Assembly: GCA_046727575.1 (NCBI GenBank)
Contig: JBKPCV010000094.1
Location: 1 to 45,366 of the forward strand
From: DASPTH01 sp046727575
GTDB taxonomy: Bacteria > Actinomycetota > Acidimicrobiia > IMCC26256 > DASPTH01
Direction: 5' to 3'
Length of the DNA stretch: 45,366 bases
Shown one piece after another: positions 32,797 through 41,160 of the stretch (position 1 is the stretch's first letter; the number at the start of each line of letters is the position of its first letter). Position numbers and translations under genes: made by a program. The notes under the pieces are model-generated. The model did not search any database and was not told the origin of the DNA. It worked only from the letters and a program-made list of their open reading frames with translations.

Positions 32797-33156
32797 TCAG
32801 ACCTGTACGCCGGCCTCGCGGGCGGCGTCGGCGACACCCGCGACCCGGCCGTGATACTGGAAGCCACCCCGGTCGAGCACGACCGCGTCGATACCGGCCG
32901 CCTTCGCCCGCTCCCCGACGAGCTTGCCGACCTGTTTGGCAGCATCGACCGTCGCGGTGGCGCCAGTGAATCCCTTTTCCGTGCTCGACGCCGCCGCCAG
33001 CGTCACTCCGTTCACGTCGTCGATCACTTGCGCGTAGACGTGCTTGTTGGAGCAGAACACCGCGAGGCGCGGGCGCTCCGCTGTGCCCCGCACCTTCTTA
33101 CGGACGCGCTGGTGGCGCCGTTGTCGTGCGAGTTGACGGTTCTGCATCGTGCTCAT
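32797..33156 (-). CDS. rplR: 50S ribosomal protein uL18
   Basis: 119 aa; binds 5S rRNA in the central protuberance. RRHQRVRKKVRGTAERPRLAVFCSNKHVYAQVIDD is characteristic. The start is ATG 33156, with a second in-frame ATG at codon 4. Confidence 0.98.
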   Translation of the reverse strand: MSTMQNRQLARQRRHQRVRKKVRGTAERPRLAVFCSNKHVYAQVIDDVNGVTLAAASSTEKGFTGATATVDAAKQVGKLVGERAKAAGIDAVVLDRGGFQYHGRVAGVADAAREAGVQV

Positions 33157-33166
33157 CCTGTTCCGG

Positions 33167-33706
33167 CTACTTCGCCGACTTGCCGGCCTTGCGCAGGACG
33201 CGCTCGTCGACGTAGCGGATGCCCTTGCCCTTGTACGGCTCGGGCTTGCGGATCTTGCGAATGTCGGCCGCCACCTGACCGACGAGTTGCTTGTCGAAGC
33301 CGCGCACCATGATGCGCGTCGGTGCCGGGACCTCGAACTCGATTCCTTCCGGCGCCTCGACCCGAACGGGGTGGGAGAAGCCGACCTGGATGTCCAACCG
33401 CTGCGAGCCGCTCGCGGCGGCCCGGTAGCCGACCCCCACGATCTCCAACTCGCGCACGAAGCCTTCCGACACGCCGGTCACCATGTTCGCCACGAGCGAG
33501 CGAGCCAGGCCGTGCAGGGCGCGGTTGTCGCGTTCGTCGTCGGGGCGAGTGACGACGAGGTCGTCTCCTTCCCGTGCGATCGTGATGGTCTCGGGCACGT
33601 CGTACTCGAGTGTGCCTCTTGGCCCCTGGACGGTCACGTGGTGGTCCTTGATGGTCACCTCGACGCCGCTCGGGACCGGGATCGGCCGCTTGCCTACCCG
33701 GGACAT
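33167..33706 (-). CDS. rplF: 50S ribosomal protein uL6
   Basis: 179 aa, two repeats of the uL6 fold near the factor-binding region. Starts MSRVGKRPIPVPSGVEV; C-terminal signature PEPYKGKGIRYVDERVLRKAGKSAK. Confidence 0.98.
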   Translation of the reverse strand: MSRVGKRPIPVPSGVEVTIKDHHVTVQGPRGTLEYDVPETITIAREGDDLVVTRPDDERDNRALHGLARSLVANMVTGVSEGFVRELEIVGVGYRAAASGSQRLDIQVGFSHPVRVEAPEGIEFEVPAPTRIMVRGFDKQLVGQVAADIRKIRKPEPYKGKGIRYVDERVLRKAGKSAK

Positions 33707-33710
33707 GTCG

Positions 33711-34112
33711 TCACCAGACCTGACAGAGGACCTCGCCGCCTACGCGGCGCTCTCGCGCCTCGCGGTCGGTCATGAGGCCCTGATTCGTCGAGAGGATCGA
33801 GATCCCCATACCGCCGAGCACGCGGGGGACGCTCTGTGCCTTGGAGTAGACCCGCAGCCCCGGCTTGGAGACGCGCCGGAGGCCGGAGATCGTGCGCTTG
33901 CGATCCGGCGTGTACTTCAGTGTGATCTTGAGCTGGCGGCCCGGGCGCGAACTCTCGTGGTCGACCGCGTACCCTGTGATGTATCCCTCGCGTTCGAGGA
34001 TGCGCGCGAGCGCTTCCTTCACCTTCGAGGACGGCATCACCACGTCGTCGTGGAACGCCGTGTTTGCGTTTCGGATGCGCGTGAGCATGTCGGCGATGGG
34101 ATCGGTCATCAT
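33711..34112 (-). CDS. rpsH: 30S ribosomal protein uS8
   Basis: 133 aa; central-domain 16S rRNA binder. Starts MMTDPIADMLTRIRNAN; C-terminal STNQGLMTDREARERRVGGEVLCQVW. A strong GGGGAGG lies just upstream of ATG 34112. The 82-base gap to rpsN is GC-rich with imperfect inverted sequence only. Confidence 0.98.
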   Translation of the reverse strand: MMTDPIADMLTRIRNANTAFHDDVVMPSSKVKEALARILEREGYITGYAVDHESSRPGRQLKITLKYTPDRKRTISGLRRVSKPGLRVYSKAQSVPRVLGGMGISILSTNQGLMTDREARERRVGGEVLCQVW

Positions 34113-34194
34113 GAGCGCACCTCCCCTCCCACATCACGGGTCGACTCCGCTCCGGCGTCCCGGGCATCCGCCCACGCCTCCGCTGCGTCTCCCA

Positions 34195-34380
34195 TCACCA
34201 CGATGCCTTCGTGACGCCGGGCACCTCGCCGGCATGGGCCATCTCCCGGAGGCAGATGCGACACAGCCCGAACCTGCGATACACCGAGCGCGCGCGACCG
34301 CACTTGCGGCAACGCGTGTACGCGCGCACCTTGAACTTGGGCTTGCGTTGCTGCTTCTGCACGAGAGCCTTTTTCGCCAT
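34195..34380 (-). CDS. rpsN: 30S ribosomal protein uS14, zinc-binding type Z
   Basis: 61 aa; the short zinc form with C24, C27, C40 and C43 (CRKC ... CRIC). Ends in the conserved GEVPGVTKASW. Position between rplE and rpsH is canonical. Confidence 0.98.
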   Translation of the reverse strand: MAKKALVQKQQRKPKFKVRAYTRCRKCGRARSVYRRFGLCRICLREMAHAGEVPGVTKASW

Positions 34381-34397
34381 GCTTTTCCCAACCTTCC

Positions 34398-34973
34398 CTA
34401 ACTCTGGTCGTCCCGGCGGAACGGGAAGCCGAGCGCGCGCAACAGGGCGCGGCCTTCGTCGTCGGTGTTCGCCGTTGTCACAATCGTGATGTCCATGCCG
34501 CGCACCGAATCGATCTTGTCGTAGTCGATCTCCGGGAAGATCAACTGCTCGGTGACTCCGAACGTGTAGTTCCCGCGCCCGTCGAACGAGTTCGGGTTCA
34601 TGCCCCGGAAGTCACGGATACGTGGGATCGCGATGCTCACGAGACGGTCGTAGAACTCCCACATGCGATCGCCCCGCAGCGTCACTTTGGCGCCGATCGC
34701 GTTGCCCGCCCGCAGCTTGAAGCCTGCGATCGACTTCCGCGCCCGCGTGACGAGCGGCTTCTGGCCCGAGATGACGGTCAGATCGGCGACGGCGCCGTCG
34801 AGCAGCGACTGCTGTTGCGTCGCCTTCCCCACGCCGGAGTTGAGGACGATCTTCTCCAGCCTCGGCACTTGCATCGGATTGGTGAGCCCGAGTTCCTGCT
34901 GGAGCGCAGGGCGAAGCTCCGTCACGTACCGCTGCTTGAGTCGGGGACGCTCGCGCGTCTCGGCGCGAGTCAC
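34398..34973 (-). CDS. rplE: 50S ribosomal protein uL5
   Basis: 191 aa from GTG 34973, which overlaps the rplX stop as GTGA. An in-frame start at 34997 would add 8 residues but run deeper into rplX. Binds 5S rRNA and contacts P-site tRNA. Motifs include QVPRLEKIVLNSGVGKA, ARKSIAGFKLRAGNAIGAKVTLRG and the end TTANTDDEGRALLRALGFPFR. Confidence 0.96.
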   Translation of the reverse strand: MTRAETRERPRLKQRYVTELRPALQQELGLTNPMQVPRLEKIVLNSGVGKATQQQSLLDGAVADLTVISGQKPLVTRARKSIAGFKLRAGNAIGAKVTLRGDRMWEFYDRLVSIAIPRIRDFRGMNPNSFDGRGNYTFGVTEQLIFPEIDYDKIDSVRGMDITIVTTANTDDEGRALLRALGFPFRRDDQS

Positions 34974-35290
34974 AAGACCGCTCCACATTTGCGACACACT
35001 CGAACCTTGTTGCCGTCTTCGTCGACGCGGTACCCGACCTTCACCGGACCGTCCTTGCCGCAGATCAGCATGAGATTCGAGACGTGGATCGGCATGGCCT
35101 TGTCCTGGATGCCTCCCTGCATCGTCGCCCGCGTCGGCTTCTGATGCTTCTTCGCGACGTTGATCAGCTCAGAGCTCTCGACAACGACCATGTTGCGCTT
35201 GGGGATGACGCGCGCGACTTCACCGACCTTCCCGATGTCCTTGCCCTGGATCACCTGGACGCGATCGCCCTTCTTGAGTCGCATTTTCAT
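34970..35290 (-). CDS. rplX: 50S ribosomal protein uL24
   Basis: 106 aa; assembly initiator with a KOW motif (KKGDRVQVIQGKDIGKVGEVARVIP). Ends with VRVCRKCGAVL, whose two cysteines recall a zinc knuckle although a full set is not visible. ATG 35290 overlaps the rplN stop (ATGA). Confidence 0.97.
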   Translation of the reverse strand: MKMRLKKGDRVQVIQGKDIGKVGEVARVIPKRNMVVVESSELINVAKKHQKPTRATMQGGIQDKAMPIHVSNLMLICGKDGPVKVGYRVDEDGNKVRVCRKCGAVL

Positions 35291-35658
35291 CAGAGCACCT
35301 CCGGTGCTAGCGACACGATGCGCATGAATCGCCGGTCGCGCAGTTCACGGCCAACCGGGCCGAAGATGCGCGTTCCTCGAGGCTGCATCTGGTCGTTGAT
35401 GAGAACCGCCGCGTTCTCGTCGAAGCGGATGTAGCTCCCGTCCGGACGGCGCTTCTCCTTCTTCGTGCGCACGACGACGCACTTCACGACGTCACCCTTC
35501 TTGACGGCAGCACCCGGCACGGCGTCCTTGACGGTCGCCACGAAGACATCGCCGATGCTCGCGTAGCGCCGCCGCGTGCCGCCGAGCACCTTGATGCACA
35601 ACACCTCGCGCGCGCCCGAATTGTCGGCGACACGCAGACGGCTCTCCTGCTGGATCAC
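35290..35658 (-). CDS. rplN: 50S ribosomal protein uL14
   Basis: 122 aa, the invariant length. MIQQESRLRVADNSGAREVLCIKVLGG and the central VKKGDVVKCVVVRTKKEKRRPDGSYIRFDENAAV are diagnostic. GTG start at 35658. Confidence 0.98.
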   Translation of the reverse strand: MIQQESRLRVADNSGAREVLCIKVLGGTRRRYASIGDVFVATVKDAVPGAAVKKGDVVKCVVVRTKKEKRRPDGSYIRFDENAAVLINDQMQPRGTRIFGPVGRELRDRRFMRIVSLAPEVL

Positions 35659-35666
35659 CTGACTAC

Positions 35667-35717
35667 TCGCTCGCTCTCTGCGAGCCGGGATACCCGCTCG
35701 CGACCGTTCGCTCCCGC
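35667..35717. repeat. GGGATACCC hairpin element, copy C (rpsQ-rplN gap)
   Basis: CGCTCGCTC precedes a hairpin with arms GCGAG-c-CGGG and CCCG-CTCGC around the loop ATA (one bulged C), followed by TTCGCTCCC. It fills most of the 72-base gap between rpsQ and rplN, one of the few real gaps in this part of the cluster. Confidence 0.78.
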
Positions 35718-35730
35718 GCCATTGGCTCTC

Positions 35731-36006
35731 TCATCGCGCGCGTTCCAACACTTCGACGACGCGCCAGTGCTTGAGCTTGGAGAGGGGCCGGGTTTCGGCC
35801 AGACGGACGCGATCGCCCTCGCGGGCGTCATTCTGCTCGTCGTGTGCGAACAGCCGGTTCGTTCGCTGCATCGTCTTGCCGTAGCGCCGATGCCGCACGC
35901 GATCAGTCACCGCGACGACGACCGTCTTGTCCATCTTCGTGGACACGACGATCCCTTCACGGATCTTGCGTTGTGACGTACGCTTCGGTGCTTCCTCGGC
36001 CACCAT
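35731..36006 (-). CDS. rpsQ: 30S ribosomal protein uS17
   Basis: 91 aa OB-fold protein: KIREGIVVSTKMDKTVVVAVTDRVRHRRYGK and RLAETRPLSKLKHWRVVEVLERAR. A 10-residue N-terminal extension precedes the core. ATG 36006, nine bases behind rpmC. Confidence 0.98.
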   Translation of the reverse strand: MVAEEAPKRTSQRKIREGIVVSTKMDKTVVVAVTDRVRHRRYGKTMQRTNRLFAHDEQNDAREGDRVRLAETRPLSKLKHWRVVEVLERAR

Positions 36007-36015
36007 GACTCCCTA

Positions 36016-36231
36016 CTACCTGGCCTGCTGTTCGGCTGCCGCGATCTCGCGCTCGCGCAGCAACGTCTCGATGCGAGCAATCTCATGGCGCATCTGCGGA
36101 ATGCGCGCGATGTTGTCGAGCTGACCGGTCGCGTTCTGGAACCGCAGGTTGAACAGCTCCTCCTTCGCCTCACCGAGCCGGTGCTCGAGTTCGGTGTCGT
36201 TGAGCTGCCGGAGCTCCTGAGCGAGTGTCAT
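36016..36231 (-). CDS. rpmC: 50S ribosomal protein uL29
   Basis: 71 aa helical hairpin at the exit tunnel: ELRQLNDTELEHRLGEAKEELFNLRFQNATGQLDN. ATG 36231 overlaps the rplP stop (ATGA). The longer frame upstream is antiphase in rplP. Confidence 0.97.
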   Translation of the reverse strand: MTLAQELRQLNDTELEHRLGEAKEELFNLRFQNATGQLDNIARIPQMRHEIARIETLLREREIAAAEQQAR

Positions 36232-36644
36232 GTCTCGTCCTGTCGCACGACGAAGCGCGACTTGATCGGCAGCTTGTGCATGGCGAGGCGCATCGCCTCG
36301 CGGGCGGTGGGCTCGGGTACACCCGACAGCTCGAACATCACGCGACCGGGCTTCACCACCGCGACCCAATGCTCGGGGTTGCCCTTCCCCGATCCCATCC
36401 GCGTCTCGGCGGGCTTCTGGGTGACGGGCTTGTCGGGGAAGATGTTGATCCACACCTTGCCGCCGCGGCGGATGTAGCGGGTCATCGCGATACGTGCCGC
36501 CTCGATCTGGCGGTTCGTGATCCAGCCCGGCTCGAGGGCCTGGATCCCGTAGTCGCCGAAGGTGACGCGCGTCCCACCCTTCGCGACGCCGGCGGTGCGC
36601 CCGCGTTGCGCCTTCCGGTGACGGACCTTCCGAGGCATCAACAT
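36228..36644 (-). CDS. rplP: 50S ribosomal protein uL16
   Basis: 138 aa; organises the A-site region of the large subunit. MLMPRKVRHRKAQRGRTAGVAKGGTRVTFGDYG at the N-terminus; MGSGKGNPEHWVAVVKPGRVMFELSG in the core. The start is ATG 36644, with a second ATG at codon 3 (36638). Confidence 0.98.
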   Translation of the reverse strand: MLMPRKVRHRKAQRGRTAGVAKGGTRVTFGDYGIQALEPGWITNRQIEAARIAMTRYIRRGGKVWINIFPDKPVTQKPAETRMGSGKGNPEHWVAVVKPGRVMFELSGVPEPTAREAMRLAMHKLPIKSRFVVRQDET

Positions 36645-36647
36645 CGG

Positions 36648-37568
36648 TCAGTCCTCGTCTCCGTGGAACTTCGGTGCCTCGTGGTGCTGGCGCGTGCGGC
36701 GCTCGATCTCCTCCTCCTCGGCCAGGAGACGCTCGAGCTCGGGATCAGCTTCCTTGACGAGGGGACTCGCTTCCTCGGCAAGCTCCTCGCCGTCGCCCTC
36801 CACGGGTCGCGCCTCTGCTGCCGGACGACGGCGTCCCCCACCGGCGCTGACGACGCGGCGGGTCGGGCCCTGTCCCGACGTGTCGCCAACCGCCATCGCG
36901 GCTTCCTTGCGGATCTTGTCCTCGGCCGCCGACTTGTACGGGAGGATCTCGCCTTTGTAGATCCAGACCTTCACCCCGATGCGACCGAACGTGGTGCGCG
37001 CTTCCGCCTCCCCGTAGTCGATGTCAGCGCGCAAGGTGTGGAGTGGCACTCGACCTTCGCGGTACGACTCCTTCCGTGACATCTCCGCGCCGCCGAGGCG
37101 TCCGCTGCACTGCACGCGGATGCCCTGCGCCCCCGCCTTCATCGCCGTCTGCAGCGCGCGCTTCATCGCCCGACGGAACGAGACGCGGCCGGTGAGCTGG
37201 TCGGCGACGCCCTGCGCGATCAGTGTCGCGTCGAGCTCCGGCTTGGCGATCTCCTGGATGTTGAAGTGGATCTTCGGGTTGCCGGTGATCTTGAGGAGGC
37301 CCGCACGGAGGCGGTCGGCTTCAGCGCCGCGGCGGCCGATGACGATGCCCGGCCGCGCGGTGTAGACGTCGACGCGCAACCGATCGCGTGTCCGTTCGAT
37401 CTCGACCCGCCCGACTGCCGCGCGCTCGAGCTGTGAACGCAGGTAGTCGCGGATCTTCCAGTCCTCGATGAGCTGGTCGCGGTACTCCGCGTCCTCGGCA
37501 AACCAGCGCGACTTCCAGTCGGTGGTGATGCCCAGCCGGAACCCGTAGGGATTGACCTTCTGACCCAT
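36648..37568 (-). CDS. rpsC: 30S ribosomal protein uS3 with charged C-terminal tail
   Basis: 306 aa; lines the mRNA entry tunnel. MGQKVNPYGFRLGITTDWKSRWFA, KH domain with PGIVIGRRGAEADRLR, and the C-terminal domain through GRIGVKVWIYKGEILP (about residue 222). A further 84 residues follow: a basic part near GGGRRRPAAEARP, then an acidic one around LERLLAEEEEIERR. Actinobacterial uS3 commonly carries such a tail, though often a shorter one. ATG start, directly behind rplV. Confidence 0.97.
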   Translation of the reverse strand: MGQKVNPYGFRLGITTDWKSRWFAEDAEYRDQLIEDWKIRDYLRSQLERAAVGRVEIERTRDRLRVDVYTARPGIVIGRRGAEADRLRAGLLKITGNPKIHFNIQEIAKPELDATLIAQGVADQLTGRVSFRRAMKRALQTAMKAGAQGIRVQCSGRLGGAEMSRKESYREGRVPLHTLRADIDYGEAEARTTFGRIGVKVWIYKGEILPYKSAAEDKIRKEAAMAVGDTSGQGPTRRVVSAGGGRRRPAAEARPVEGDGEELAEEASPLVKEADPELERLLAEEEEIERRTRQHHEAPKFHGDED

Positions 37569-38270
37569 TTACTCGCCGTCCTCACGCTCTGGTCCCGAAG
37601 CCTCGACCTCGCTGCGCTCGTCCGAGCCTTCGGGAGGAACCTCGTCGGTTTCGATCTCTTCTTCAGCGTCTCGGTCAGCGCCGGCTTCCTCGACTTCGTC
37701 GGGCTCGGTCTCGAGCTCTTCTGCTTCCTCGAGGTCCTCGACTTCCCGGGCCGCTGTGTCGAGATGCTCGGCTTCGAGCGCCTCCGCCAACTCTTCATCG
37801 TCGTGGTCGTGCGCTTCGGCGGGGACTTGGGCCCGCGAGCGGCGTCGGCTCGCGGCGACGCGCCGGCGACGACTGACGCGCGCCGGCCCCGCTGCGGCCG
37901 CCTCACGCTCGCGGCGACGCTCGAGGGCCTCGTCGTCGTAGCGCGCCACGACGATCGTGATGTGGCTGGTCCGCTTCTTGATACGGCCGTACCGGCCACG
38001 TGCCCGCGGCCGCCCACGCTTGAACGTCGGGCCCTCGTCGGCGAACGCCCGCGCTACGAACAGCTCGTCGTCCGGAACGTTGTCGTTGTGGCTCGCGTTC
38101 GCGACGGCGGAGTCGAGCAACTTCATGATGGGCTCCGCGGAGCTGCGCTCACAGAACCGCAGGATCTCGCGCGCCTCGTAGACGTCTTGGCCCGCGATGA
38201 GCCGCAACACCTGGCGCACCTTCGACGGCGACGCCCGGTGATAGCGGAGACGCGCGGAGGTCTCGGGCAT
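37569..38270 (-). CDS. rplV: 50S ribosomal protein uL22 with long basic-acidic extension
   Basis: 233 aa, twice the usual 110-115. The core (1-112) has SPSKVRQVLRLIAGQDVYEA and the tunnel hairpin GRPRARGRYGRIKKRTSHITIVV. Then comes an Arg/Ala-rich segment (about 118-150, RVSRRRRVAASRRRSR) and a strongly acidic one to the end (for example EVEDLEEAEELETEPDEVEEA). Mycobacterial uL22 also has a C-terminal extension, but this one is longer. The true start is ATG 38270, overlapping the rpsS stop (ATGA). Confidence 0.96.
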   Translation of the reverse strand: MPETSARLRYHRASPSKVRQVLRLIAGQDVYEAREILRFCERSSAEPIMKLLDSAVANASHNDNVPDDELFVARAFADEGPTFKRGRPRARGRYGRIKKRTSHITIVVARYDDEALERRREREAAAAGPARVSRRRRVAASRRRSRAQVPAEAHDHDDEELAEALEAEHLDTAAREVEDLEEAEELETEPDEVEEAGADRDAEEEIETDEVPPEGSDERSEVEASGPEREDGE

Positions 38271-38548
38271 CAGCGACGACTCGATCGCTCTTGTCCGGCG
38301 TGGTACCGGAACGTACGAGTGGGCGCGAACTCGCCGAGCTTGTGCCCCACCATGGCTTCCGTGAGGTACACGGGCACGTGCTTGCGTCCGTCGTGAACCG
38401 CGACCGTGTGCCCCACCATGTCGGGGGTGATCGTGGACCGGCGTGACCACGTCCTGATGACCTTGCGTTCGCCGGACGCATTCATCGCGTCGACCTTCTT
38501 CTGCAGATGGGCGTCGACGAACGGTCCCTTCTTCAGGCTGCGTGGCAT
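38270..38548 (-). CDS. rpsS: 30S ribosomal protein uS19
   Basis: 92 aa from ATG 38548: MPRSLKKGPFVDAHLQKKVD, RSTITPDMVGHTVAVHDGRKHVPVYLTEAMVGHKLGEFAPTRTF. An open frame extends upstream into rplB but is not coding. Confidence 0.98.
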   Translation of the reverse strand: MPRSLKKGPFVDAHLQKKVDAMNASGERKVIRTWSRRSTITPDMVGHTVAVHDGRKHVPVYLTEAMVGHKLGEFAPTRTFRYHAGQERSSRR

Positions 38549-38550
38549 GA

Positions 38551-39387
38551 CTACCTCCGGGCCCCGCGGCCCCGACGGCGGCGGATGATGAGCTCGTTGG
38601 ACTTCTTGCCCTTCTTCCGGGTGCGACCTTCGGGCTTCCCCCACGGCGACACGGGGTGACGGCCACCGGAGCTCTTGCCCTCACCACCGCCGAGCGGGTG
38701 ATCGATGGGGTTCATGGCGACACCGCGCACGTGCGGTCGTTTGCCTTGCCAGCGTGCGCGTCCCGCCTTGCCCTTCTTCACGAGGGCGGCTTCGGGGTTG
38801 CCGACCGAGCCCACGGTCGCCCGGCAGTCGATGGGAACGCGGCGCATCTCGGTTGAGGGGAGGCGCAGCGTCGCGAACTGGCCTTCCTTGGCGACGAGCT
38901 GGATCGCAGCGCCCGCGCCTCGACCGAGCTTGCCGCCCGCGCCGGGCTTCAGCTCCACGTTGTGCACGGTTGTGCCGACGGGGATGTAGCGCAGCTGCAG
39001 CGCGTTTCCGGCGCGAATCTCCGACCCTTGGCCGCTCTGCAGCATGTCGCCGACGTCGATGCCAGTCGGCGCGAGGATGTAGCGCTTCTCGCCGTCGCGG
39101 TAGTGCAGCAGCGCGATGCGCGCGTTGCGATTCGGGTCGTACTCGATCGAGGCGACCTTCGCCGGGACGCCGTCCTTGTCGCGGCGGAAGTCGATCAAGC
39201 GGTACCGGCGCTTGTGGCCACCACCACGGTGGCGCGACGTCATGCGGCCGTAGACATTCCGACCACCCGAACGCGGCTTGGGCTTGGTGAGCGACTTCTC
39301 GGGCTTCGGCTGCGTGATCTCCGCGAAGTCGGCGACCGTCTGGAACCGCCGACCGGGACTCGTGGGCTTACGCTTGCGAACTGGCAC
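38551..39387 (-). CDS. rplB: 50S ribosomal protein uL2
   Basis: 278 aa; essential for peptidyl-transferase activity and subunit joining. The C-terminal signature RGVAMNPIDHPLGGGEGKSSGG includes the conserved His. The central part has NVELKPGAGGKLGRGAGAAIQLVAKEG. Start GTG 39387, three bases downstream of the rplW stop; the open frame continues upstream without similarity. Confidence 0.98.
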   Translation of the reverse strand: MPVRKRKPTSPGRRFQTVADFAEITQPKPEKSLTKPKPRSGGRNVYGRMTSRHRGGGHKRRYRLIDFRRDKDGVPAKVASIEYDPNRNARIALLHYRDGEKRYILAPTGIDVGDMLQSGQGSEIRAGNALQLRYIPVGTTVHNVELKPGAGGKLGRGAGAAIQLVAKEGQFATLRLPSTEMRRVPIDCRATVGSVGNPEAALVKKGKAGRARWQGKRPHVRGVAMNPIDHPLGGGEGKSSGGRHPVSPWGKPEGRTRKKGKKSNELIIRRRRGRGARR

Positions 39388-39389
39388 CG

Positions 39390-39686
39390 TCAGCCCCCGA
39401 AGATCTCGATGCGATCGCCCGCCGCCAAGGAGACGACCGCGCGCTTCGTCGACGCACGGGATCCGTACGTGCCGGTGCGGCGGTTGCGCTTCCGCTTCCC
39501 CTTGCGGTTGAGCGTGTTCACGTTGGTGACCTGCACGCCGAAGATGGCCTCCACCGCGTTCTTGATCTCGATCTTGTTGGCGTCGGGCGCCACGAGGAAC
39601 GTGTAGACGTTCGCGTCGAACGCGGCGTAGGACTTCTCGGAGACCACCGGCCGGATGATGATGTCGCGCGGACTCTTGGCGGTCAT
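39390..39686 (-). CDS. rplW: 50S ribosomal protein uL23
   Basis: 98 aa; docking site for trigger factor and SRP at the tunnel exit. DIIIRPVVSEKSYAAFDANVYTFLVAPDANKIEIKNAVEAIFGV. ATG 39686 overlaps the rplD stop (ATGA). Confidence 0.98.
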   Translation of the reverse strand: MTAKSPRDIIIRPVVSEKSYAAFDANVYTFLVAPDANKIEIKNAVEAIFGVQVTNVNTLNRKGKRKRNRRTGTYGSRASTKRAVVSLAAGDRIEIFGG

Positions 39687-40471
39687 TCGCCGTCACCCGC
39701 CTCACGGTCGCCGCTCGGCGCCGGGATACCCGGCGCCGCTCCTTCGGAGCCGCTCGGCTGCTCCTGCTCACGGTCGCGCTCGCTCGGCGCCGGGATACCC
39801 GGCGCCGCTCCTTCGGAGCCGCTCGGCTGCTCCGAAAAGTGGGCGATCGCGGCGTCGAGCGTGGCCCGGCTGAAGATGACCCAATCGCTGACGAGCACGT
39901 CGTACGCGTTCAGTTCGCGCGGCAGGATCAGCTTCACGCGTTCCCCGAGGTTGCGGAACGACTTCCACACCGATTCCTCGGTGTTGTCCAGGACGATCAG
40001 CAGCCGGTTGCCCCGCTCGCCCTCGGCGTGGAGCCCGAGCGCGCCGAGCACCCTGAGCGCGTCCTTGGTACGCGGCTCGGTGAGATCCCACTCCTCGACC
40101 ACGAGCACCTTGCCGTCCGCGGCGCGGTCCGAGAGCGCCGAACAGAGGGCAAGGCGGATCATCTTCTTCGGCGTCCGCTGGCGGTAGTCGCGCGGCTTCG
40201 GTCCGTGGGCGATGCCGCCGCCCCGCCACTGCGGTGACCGGATGGAACCCTGTCGGGCGCGCCCGGTGCCTTTCTGGCGCCAGGGCTTCGCGCCGCCGCC
40301 GCGCACCTCGGCGCGCGTCTTGGTGCTGTGGGTGCCCGCGCGTGCCGCGGCAAGCTGCGCGGTGACCACCTGGTGCATCACCGCCGGGTTCGGCTCGATG
40401 CCGAAGAGCTCGTCCGGGGCGTCCACCGAACCCGTGTCCGCGCCGGAAGCGGACTTCACGTCGAACTTCAC
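39683..40471 (-). CDS. rplD: 50S ribosomal protein uL4 with duplicated C-terminal tail
   Basis: 262 aa. The core (about 1-215) has KTRAEVRGGGAKPWRQKGTGRARQGSIRSPQWRGGG, the tunnel loop, and ends with NAYDVLVSDWVIFSRATLDAAIAHF. Beyond it a tail of about 47 residues holds two copies of a 23-residue unit (QPSGSEGAAPGIPAPS...). That unit is encoded by the GGGATACCC hairpin repeat. The usual bacterial protein stops near 205-225. Start GTG 40471, overlapping the rplC stop (GTGA). Confidence 0.96.
   Translation of the reverse strand: MKFDVKSASGADTGSVDAPDELFGIEPNPAVMHQVVTAQLAAARAGTHSTKTRAEVRGGGAKPWRQKGTGRARQGSIRSPQWRGGGIAHGPKPRDYRQRTPKKMIRLALCSALSDRAADGKVLVVEEWDLTEPRTKDALRVLGALGLHAEGERGNRLLIVLDNTEESVWKSFRNLGERVKLILPRELNAYDVLVSDWVIFSRATLDAAIAHFSEQPSGSEGAAPGIPAPSERDREQEQPSGSEGAAPGIPAPSGDREAGDGE
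39712..39833. repeat. GGGATACCC hairpin elements, copies D and E, inside rplD
   Basis: Two identical 53-base units (39712-39764 and 39781-39833), 69 bases apart. Each holds a hairpin with 9-bp arms GGCGCCGGG/CCCGGCGCC around ATA, then a second hairpin GCTCC-TTC-GGAGC. The 69-base period is 23 codons, so the coding frame is kept. CGGTCGC also precedes both copies. Confidence 0.93.
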
Positions 40472-41130
40472 GCCGCGCTCCCCGACTTGGTCGCCGGCGC
40501 CTTGACGGCGTTGCGGACGAGCACGATGCCACCCGCCGGACCGGGAACCGCGCCCTTGACGAGCAACAGGCCACGCTCCGGGTCCCCCTCGATCACTTCG
40601 AGGTTCAACGTCGTGACACGGGCGTTGCCGTGTTGGCCTGCCATCTTCATGCCCTTGAAGACGCGCGCCGGCGTGGCGCACGCGCCGATCGAACCCGGGG
40701 AGCGGTGCTTCTTGTGGTTGCCGTGGCTCGCACCCTGCCCGGTGAAGTTGTGGCGCTGCATCGCCCCGGTGAAGCCCTTGCCTTTGCTGATGCCCGTGAC
40801 GTCGACGCGCTCGCCCGACTCGAAGACGTCCGCACCGAGCACTTGACCCACCTCGAAGCCCGACACGTCGTCGACCCGGAGCTCGGCGAGATGGCGCGCG
40901 GGCGGGGCGTCGGCCTTCTTCAGGTGCCCGACCTCCGGCTTCGGCAGCCGCTGTTCCTTCGTGGCCCCGAAGGCGAGCTGCACCGCGGAGTAGCCGTCGC
41001 GCTCGGGCGTCTTCAGCTGCACGACGCGGCAGGGCCCGGCTTCGATCACCGTCACCGGGACGACGCGGTTGTGGTCATCCCAGATCTGGGTCATGCCGAG
41101 CTTGCGCCCGAGGATGCCTTTGGCGGCCAT
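40468..41130 (-). CDS. rplC: 50S ribosomal protein uL3
   Basis: 220 aa; assembly initiator close to the peptidyl-transferase centre. MAAKGILGRKLGMTQIWDD, and the long extension with KGFTGAMQRHNFTGQGASHGNHKKHRSPGSIG. The start is ATG 41130. The 294-base gap to rpsJ upstream carries hairpins described separately. Confidence 0.98.
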   Translation of the reverse strand: MAAKGILGRKLGMTQIWDDHNRVVPVTVIEAGPCRVVQLKTPERDGYSAVQLAFGATKEQRLPKPEVGHLKKADAPPARHLAELRVDDVSGFEVGQVLGADVFESGERVDVTGISKGKGFTGAMQRHNFTGQGASHGNHKKHRSPGSIGACATPARVFKGMKMAGQHGNARVTTLNLEVIEGDPERGLLLVKGAVPGPAGGIVLVRNAVKAPATKSGSAA

Positions 41131-41160
41131 GAGCCGAGCTTCCTTCTGGTCTCACGCGAA

